Below are positions 58,609 to 64,000 of a DNA stretch of 64,000 bases, piece after piece. Below the pieces are notes generated by a model. It was given only the letters and a program-made list of their open reading frames with translations, had not been told where the DNA came from and did not search any database. How positions within the stretch are numbered: position 1 is the first letter of the stretch; each line of letters starts with the position of its first letter. Location of the stretch: contig WTXD01000080.1 of the NCBI GenBank assembly GCA_022496205.1, forward strand, positions 1-64,000, in the 5' to 3' direction. A program made the position numbers and the translations under genes. The DNA comes from Gloeopeniophorella convolvens (lineage: Eukaryota; Basidiomycota; Agaricomycetes; Russulales).

Positions 58609-60470
58609 GGTGGACGTAAGAGAGGAAGAAAGGGTGTGGAAAGAGTTGAGAAAGAGGGCAAACGCCCGTGGAAGGAGGAAGGGGGATAACGAGCTGTGCG
58701 CAGCCAGGCGGGGTCGTCGTCACTCGGCTGCTCCCTCGGACGCCCTCTTCTAGTCTAATCAACCCTCTCCCATCAATGCTGTACAATCAAACACGGAAGT
58801 TCTATCTCACGCTCGACCTTCGTCCTCTCCTTTGTTCTTGTCTTCGTTCCTCGTCTCGACAATCCTATTCCGCCCTGACACCTCCGCAGCCGTTGGCATC
58901 TTCCCATTGTCTCTATGACATTTCTTCGTCTACCATACTCTCCGCAGTCTTCTGCTTCGCACTGCCTCTATCTGATCAACTTGCATCTCCGCCATCACCT
59001 GAGCACTACTTGTAACACATCTCGTCCCGCCCGCATCACCCCTCCCCGCGTCCCAACATCTCTACCATATCGCTCATGTATCCACCAAGGTGACTACCTA
59101 AATCTCGCCTCTCGTTGGTTCGTACGCCTCCGACATGCGATTGTCCGCTCGTATTGTACGGTCTCCTCGTCCGTGTCCTCGAGCTCGGTTCGGGCTGTGC
59201 AGCTGCGCATCCCGTCGCTCATATGTGCTTGCCCTGCTGGTCTCTGCTAGCCAATCGGGGCTGTCAAGTTTCGCTCGCACTGCCCGTACCGAACCTGTTC
59301 TCTAGCTCCGTATGAACTTCAGCGTCAACGACCTCGCTCTATCCGCAGCAGCCGCGCCTGGTAGGAATCACTGCGGATGTTGTAATCTCGGTTACTGGTT
59401 ACACAAGGCGTTGTGCTTCCGTCTTGTTGCTTGCGCTCCTGCAGCTCCCGCTTCCTCCCGCTTCCAACGCGGTTTTAATTCCGGACCGGTCTCGTCTTGT
59501 CAGCACTTTTGGACAAGGTGCACTTCCGCAGTGTCTCCTCTAGTAACCAACTTGCTGTGGCAGAACAAACCTACAATAATCATAAAACTCACCATAATAT
59601 GCGGAGACGTCCGCCCCTGCGAGGCGTCTGGACTTCTGTCCTTCAACGTGTTCTCCTATACTTTCAACCCGATCTATATGTCTCTAGCTGGTATAAGACA
59701 ATGTACACGATGATATAACAGTTTTTTTCTTCTTCACGCCATCTTGGATGCTGCCAGCGTTGCACAGAGTTTATGCATGTGTACTATCTCAACTTTACGC
59801 GCACAGGGTCGTACGGGTGTAACAACGCAGGAACCTGCTGTCATCAGCAACCCTCGGAGACAGCTGGCGCGTTGCCATGTGCGTATGGCACTATCAGTGG
59901 CTGGGTGTTCAACGCCACCAAACGCCGGAGTGCACAAGTGTTCGCCGCTTGGCTCTCCGGAGGGGTGGTCAGCTCTGTACCTTTTCATCTGGCATCGCTC
60001 TGGCGTCAGAATGGAATCATGTTTTCACTCCAAAACCAATCAGGCAGATCATTTGACATCCTAAGTACATCTTGGAAAGGATAGTCGAAATAATCATGAT
60101 ATTTTGACTACAAAAACATGCACCTCTCGCACGTGGCGAACACTGCGCCACTGATATAGTAGCCTAGTGTGGGATGGGAGATGGTCCCATCCAGTTTACT
60201 TACAGAGTACACCGACCTGTCTGTTCTAAGTCGTAGGAGAGTAGCCTACGCGCCGTGGGTCCATAGAACAGCCAGGAAACGGCTGGAAATAAGCAGCGAG
60301 CCGGCAGCCCGGTCCGCACACGTGCCTGTATATTTGTTGGGGGCAAACAACGCTTTGGTGGCAGAGTCAAAAAGGCGCGCCAACACTTGCCTCGGCTCCC
60401 GTTCGTCGCCGTCGCCGCCGTATCCACCCTCCGCACACTTGTTCACTTCTTTGCGCATATACACTCTATA
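58609..60470. other. Intergenic between Tvp38 and HSP10 (divergent)
   Basis: 1.86 kb with pyrimidine-rich DNA near Tvp38 (58740-59100). Two weak coding candidates are discussed under findings (59312-59718 and 59773-60084). No recognised gene. Confidence 0.45.
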
Positions 60471-60973
60471 ATGGTGCGCTGATTAGTGCACCTCTATGTA
60501 CCGCCGTCTCACTGACACTGACCGCTCCCACGCGCAGGCTGCCCAGGCTACGTTCAAGTCCATCAAGTCGCTCGTGCCCCTCTTCGACCGTGTTCTTGTC
60601 CAGCGTTTCAAGCCCGAGACGGTGCGTCGCGCGCCTTCTCTTCGTCTCTTTAAGTTTTTTGACGCGTTTTGCAGAAAACCGCGTCGGGCATCTTCCTGCC
60701 GTCGTCTACGACGACAAGCCCGCTTCCTGAGGCGACCGTCATCGCCGTCGGCCCCGGTGCGCCTGATAAAGAGGGCCGCATTGTCACCCCGGCCGTAAAG
60801 GCGGGTGACCGCGTGCTGCTCCCGGGCTGGGGCGGCAGCTCGATCAAGGTCGGCGAGGATGTGCGTTACGGTCCTGTTCCCACGCCCCTACCTGCATACT
60901 AACAAGGGTTCGTGTGCTGCAGGAGTACTTCCTCTTCCGCGACTCGGAGATCCTCGCGAAGATTGAGGAATAG
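60471..60973 (+). CDS. HSP10: Mitochondrial 10-kDa chaperonin (HSP10/GroES)
   Basis: Four exons: 60471-60473, 60538-60621, 60675-60860, 60923-60973, giving 107 residues. Exon 1 is only the ATG. The protein reads KSLVPLFDRVLVQRF, TASGIFLPSS (start of the mobile loop), EATVIAVGPG, AGDRVLLPGWGGSSIKVGED and YFLFRDSEILAKIEE, the full GroES fold. It caps the HSP60 chamber in the mitochondrial matrix during protein folding. The last intron carries a good branch site (ACTAAC, 60897-60902). The short basic N-terminus (MAAQATFKSIKS) serves as the uncleaved targeting signal in this family. Confidence 0.96.
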
Positions 60974-61538
60974 ACGGTGGTAGAGGGGCGCGTGGAGCTA
61001 TGACAAAAGTTTGTTATGCTGCATTATATTCATCGGTTAATTTCTCTCGCTGCTTTCCCGCACATCGTCTCGGGCGCAATCTATAGCACCTCCACTCTCC
61101 TGCTCGTGTGCGTGTCTGAAAAGCGACGTGGCAACGCAAGCGCGATGTTTGTAAGCAACCCAAGGCCCGGCGCTCGAATGCCCTGTGTCGGCATCCGGGT
61201 TCATCCTTGCTGCTGGCAGTCCCTTCCGTTTTTGACTCGGATAATCCGCAACAGCCCTCGATCATTCTTTTTCTTTTAGTTTCCCTCTGACGTGCTGGCC
61301 CCCTATGACGGGCCTCGTGGGGCTCCCGTATGTTCAAGGGGACTGATCACTGCGCAATTCCAGATTGTGAACGTTAACCCTTTTGTCCTTGGCGCGTGTC
61401 ACTATATTCCGAGAACCACAGCGCGCGACCCCTGCGTGGAAGAGTCATGTTTCGAAGAACGGTGGCGGCCACGCGAACTGATCTCGGCCGAAGTATATCA
61501 AGCTCTAGTGCACCTTCACTTCCTGAGCTCATATGAAC
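60974..61538. other. Intergenic: 3' flank of HSP10
   Basis: 565 bp, no gene recognised; contains a T-rich stretch near 61268-61281. Confidence 0.5.
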
Positions 61539-63368
61539 ATGAAGACTTCACCACCGCAGTCTGCAGGGGATGCCATTGGTCCGTACGATGCGCCGTTTTA
61601 TGCCCCAATTGTAACCTTGTTCTCCTCCAGGTGTCCCCTCGGACGGGAGCGACGCTGAGCTAGCCCAGTTCTGGTCGTTCCTGCTCAAAAGGACGGAGAA
61701 GCGGGGCAAAGAATTGGTCGACAGTTGGAAAGGCGACGCAGAAGGAATCCTGATTTTTGTGAGTCACTCCTACACAAACTGCACAATGCCCACCTGACAA
61801 AACATCATGGGATCTCAGACTGGTCTCTTCTCCGCCACCGTAGCTGTGTTTGCCATCGAGAGCTACAAGCAGCTGCAACCCGACTCGGGAAATGATACAA
61901 TCTTTCTCCTCACCTAAATCTCCCAGCAACTTGCAGCATTCTCCAGCGAGTCTCGACTCCCAGCTTATACACCGCCAACGCCGTTCCACGTATCACGAGC
62001 AAGCGTCCGTGTCAACATCCTATGGCTTCTCAGTTTGGGCCTCAGCTTCATATGTGCGCTGTTAGCGACACTGATGCAACAATGGTCAAGGGACTACTAT
62101 TGGATGGTTCATGACTGCACCTCCGACCCATCCCGTCAAGCGCGCATCCGCGCCTACATATTCGAAGGCATAGCCAAGTTCCACGTACGGAGCACCCTCG
62201 GACTCCTCCCTTTCATTTCACCTCGCCCTGTTCCTATTTTTTGCCGGTCTGGTCCAGTTTCTCTCTACCATCGACAACGCCGGTGCATGGTGCATCCGTG
62301 GCCTCTTCACTGCACTCGCAGGCCTATATGGGCTGTGCACGGCCCTTCCTTTCGCCTTCTTCAACTTCCCCTATTCGACGCTTCTCTCGCCGTTCCTCTG
62401 GCGCCTCACAAACGTCGTCTTCCGTCTCGCAGCTCATCTGGTGAGGTCCTCTGCGGAGGCAAAGAAGCGTTATGCCGAACACACATGGCGCCTCCACCGC
62501 TGGCGGAAGAGGTCCCACAGCGTCCCGATCCCATACCCTGCGTGCTTCTTCCGGAAGAGCACGAGCCACGGCATCGAAAACGCCGCTTCCGAACTCCACC
62601 CTGCGACGCCCGGCGACCTGCACATACAAGTCCTGCGGAATACAGTGAAACTCGACGAGATTGAGACATCCTTCCGGGGGTTCCACGCCATGCTCCTCAC
62701 CCCACAATACAACCCCGTTACGCAGCATTTCACTCTCGGCGCGCGCATAAACCACGCCAGGTTCACGAACCTGCTGCTCAACACCTGGGACCAAAGCACC
62801 GCGCTGCACGACTTCGTCGTCCTCGCACCGTCCGCGCCTGCGCCCGCGGACCTCCTCGCGGACCTCTGCGGTGCGCGCCGCCGCTCCGCCCCGCGCTCAG
62901 CGCGCTCGCCGACATGCACGCATACGCGCGCACCCTTGCCCTCGCGCGTCTCATGCGCGGGCTCGCGGGCCGCATGCGCCGCGCGAGCTCGTCGACACGC
63001 TCGAGGAGGCTCATACGTGCCTCGCGCGGGTGCTTGGCGTGCCTGACGTGCGCGCATTTGCCGCGCGCTGCGCGCTCGCGCCGTGGAAGGCGTTCTGGCC
63101 GCCGCTGTGCGAACTGGAAATGTCACCGGGCATCGCGGCGCTGTTCTGGGGGGCGTGCCATCTTGTATATATGTGGCCCGGGGATATGCCTGGCGCGGAG
63201 AGCGCGTTGGAGGAGCGCGGTGCTGCTGAGAATGTCGAAGTGATGGAGGTCTGGGTACCCAAGTCTGCGCCAGCGCTTCGGGCACCTGTCACGGTGGTGC
63301 ATGATCGGCGGCGGGATGCTGTGGGTTCGCTGAATGAGCTCGTGCATCGCTGGGGCCCGGTTCCCTAG
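61539..63368 (+). pseudogene. DUF6535 membrane protein, copy 3, with nonsense codon and frameshifts
   Basis: A plausible start is ATG 61539 (MKTSPPQSAGDAIG, intron, VPSDGSDAELAQFWSFLL). The family core follows: GKELVDSWKGDAEGILIF, an intron, TGLFSATVAVFAIESYKQL, then TIFLLT-stop-ISQQL where the other copies have TQISQQL. The Gln codon is TAA at 61915-61917. The same frame continues unbroken through ILWLLSLGLSFICALLATLMQQW. Frame then changes near 62205 (RSTLGL to FHLALFLFFAGLVQFL), near 62875 and near 62990, where the long C-terminal helical region (LVDTLEEAHTCLARVLGV... HRWGPVP) resumes. The C-terminal half is GC-rich. All pieces are in family order, so this was once a complete gene, now probably dead. 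Confidence 0.75.
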
Positions 63369-64000
63369 GTCGACTGCCAGTTGTGTTCGGCGTTCACGCT
63401 AGCGCCTCGCTGTTCACGGCATCGTCCTGTTGGTTGTGTCTGGACACAGAATTGTGCAGTACCCTTGCAGTTCACTATTTCTATACCTTGTTTATGAGCG
63501 GCTCTCGCGCACAAATCCGATAGTTCGAAGAAATTTCACAGCTGGTACAGTAGGTCTGGCAGGCCGGGGTCTGGCGGGGCGTGAGACTGAGCTGCCGGAT
63601 TTGGGGAGCTAGAGTAGCGAACCTCAGCCGCAACGCGCAATCGGAGAGTCCAGGGTACCGCCGCAAAACAACTTGCTCTATCAGGTAGATCACGGCCTTG
63701 TCTCTTATTCCTGCCTTGGTTATGAAAAGCACACACTCCTTCCCCCCGCTCCGTACATGTCCCTGAAGCGCAGATCTCTACTTTGCCGGAAAGTCTTCGG
63801 TGAGACTATGACACCGGTCCTCCGAGTCGTGGCTTTGGCCACCTCATCCATGTACGCATCAGATTCGTCCATATCGATGGCATATCAGGAAGAGATACTC
63901 CTGTTCTTTGCGCCCTGCTGACCTAGGCGCAAAGGGTCTGCTGCGGAACTGTGGGGTGAATGAGCAGTGCACGTTCAACTTGACTTCCCACTGTACCCAC
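63369..64000. other. Intergenic at right window edge
   Basis: 630 bp without a recognised gene. The frames 63481-63732 (-) and 63673-63921 (+) overlap and contain no motif. Confidence 0.5.

Noticed and set aside
62470..63285. 271-codon minus-strand frame
   Set aside because: It is antisense to the recognisable C-terminal region of DUF6535 copy 3; GC-rich DNA makes long antisense frames common.

Overview
The window looks like nuclear DNA of a filamentous basidiomycete, most likely an Agaricomycete. The genes are split by many introns of about 45-65 nt with GT-AG borders. The recognisable proteins are fungal or eukaryotic housekeeping types (Ku70, HUS1, Erv41, Tvp38, SdhC, HSP10, PTPA, ornithine decarboxylase). 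Three copies of the DUF6535 membrane-protein family, which I associate with Agaricomycetes, are also present. No bacterial operons, CRISPR arrays or intact transposons were seen. Gene ends below were read by translating exons by eye and joining them at GT-AG borders. Start, stop and frame are good for most genes, but some internal splice sites are approximate.

Layout, left to right. 1-6 kb: 3' end of a forkhead transcription factor (+), an intron-containing tRNA-Glu (-), a HIT-family hydrolase (+) and a VIT/vWA-domain protein (-). 6.5-15.6 kb: two full-length paralogous M1 metallo-aminopeptidases arranged head to head. One has the standard GAMEN motif and a possible mitochondrial presequence; the other has GAVEN and a GC-AG intron. 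16-24 kb: Maf-like nucleotide pyrophosphatase (-), PP2A activator PTPA (+) and ornithine decarboxylase (+). 25.8-34.8 kb: an APSES DNA-binding protein (+) and a Pho91-type SPX phosphate transporter (+). 36-43.4 kb: two divergent pairs, Ku70 (-) with SdhC (+), and a CGFS glutaredoxin (-) with the checkpoint clamp subunit HUS1 (+). 43.6-48.3 kb: an isochorismatase-like protein lacking its usual catalytic Asp, then two broken DUF6535 copies. 49-58.6 kb: secreted PLC-like phosphodiesterase (+), Erv41 (-) divergent from a Cir_N/LENG1-like protein (+), a quinone-oxidoreductase-like MDR enzyme (-) and Tvp38 (-). 60.5-63.4 kb: mitochondrial HSP10 (+) and a third broken DUF6535 copy (+).

There is no gene cluster with one shared pathway. 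Functional neighbours that may be worth noting are the DNA-damage genes Ku70 and HUS1 about 3.3 kb apart, and the mitochondrial genes SdhC and HSP10. The gene-poor gaps (17.2-19.8, 24.1-25.8, 27.9-31.1, 34.8-36.3 and 58.6-60.5 kb) hold only short chance reading frames plus a few palindromes and homopolymer tracts. The least ordinary features are the diverged aminopeptidase pair, the decay of all three DUF6535 copies and the active-site loss in the isochorismatase-like protein. I found no clear previously undescribed multi-gene system.
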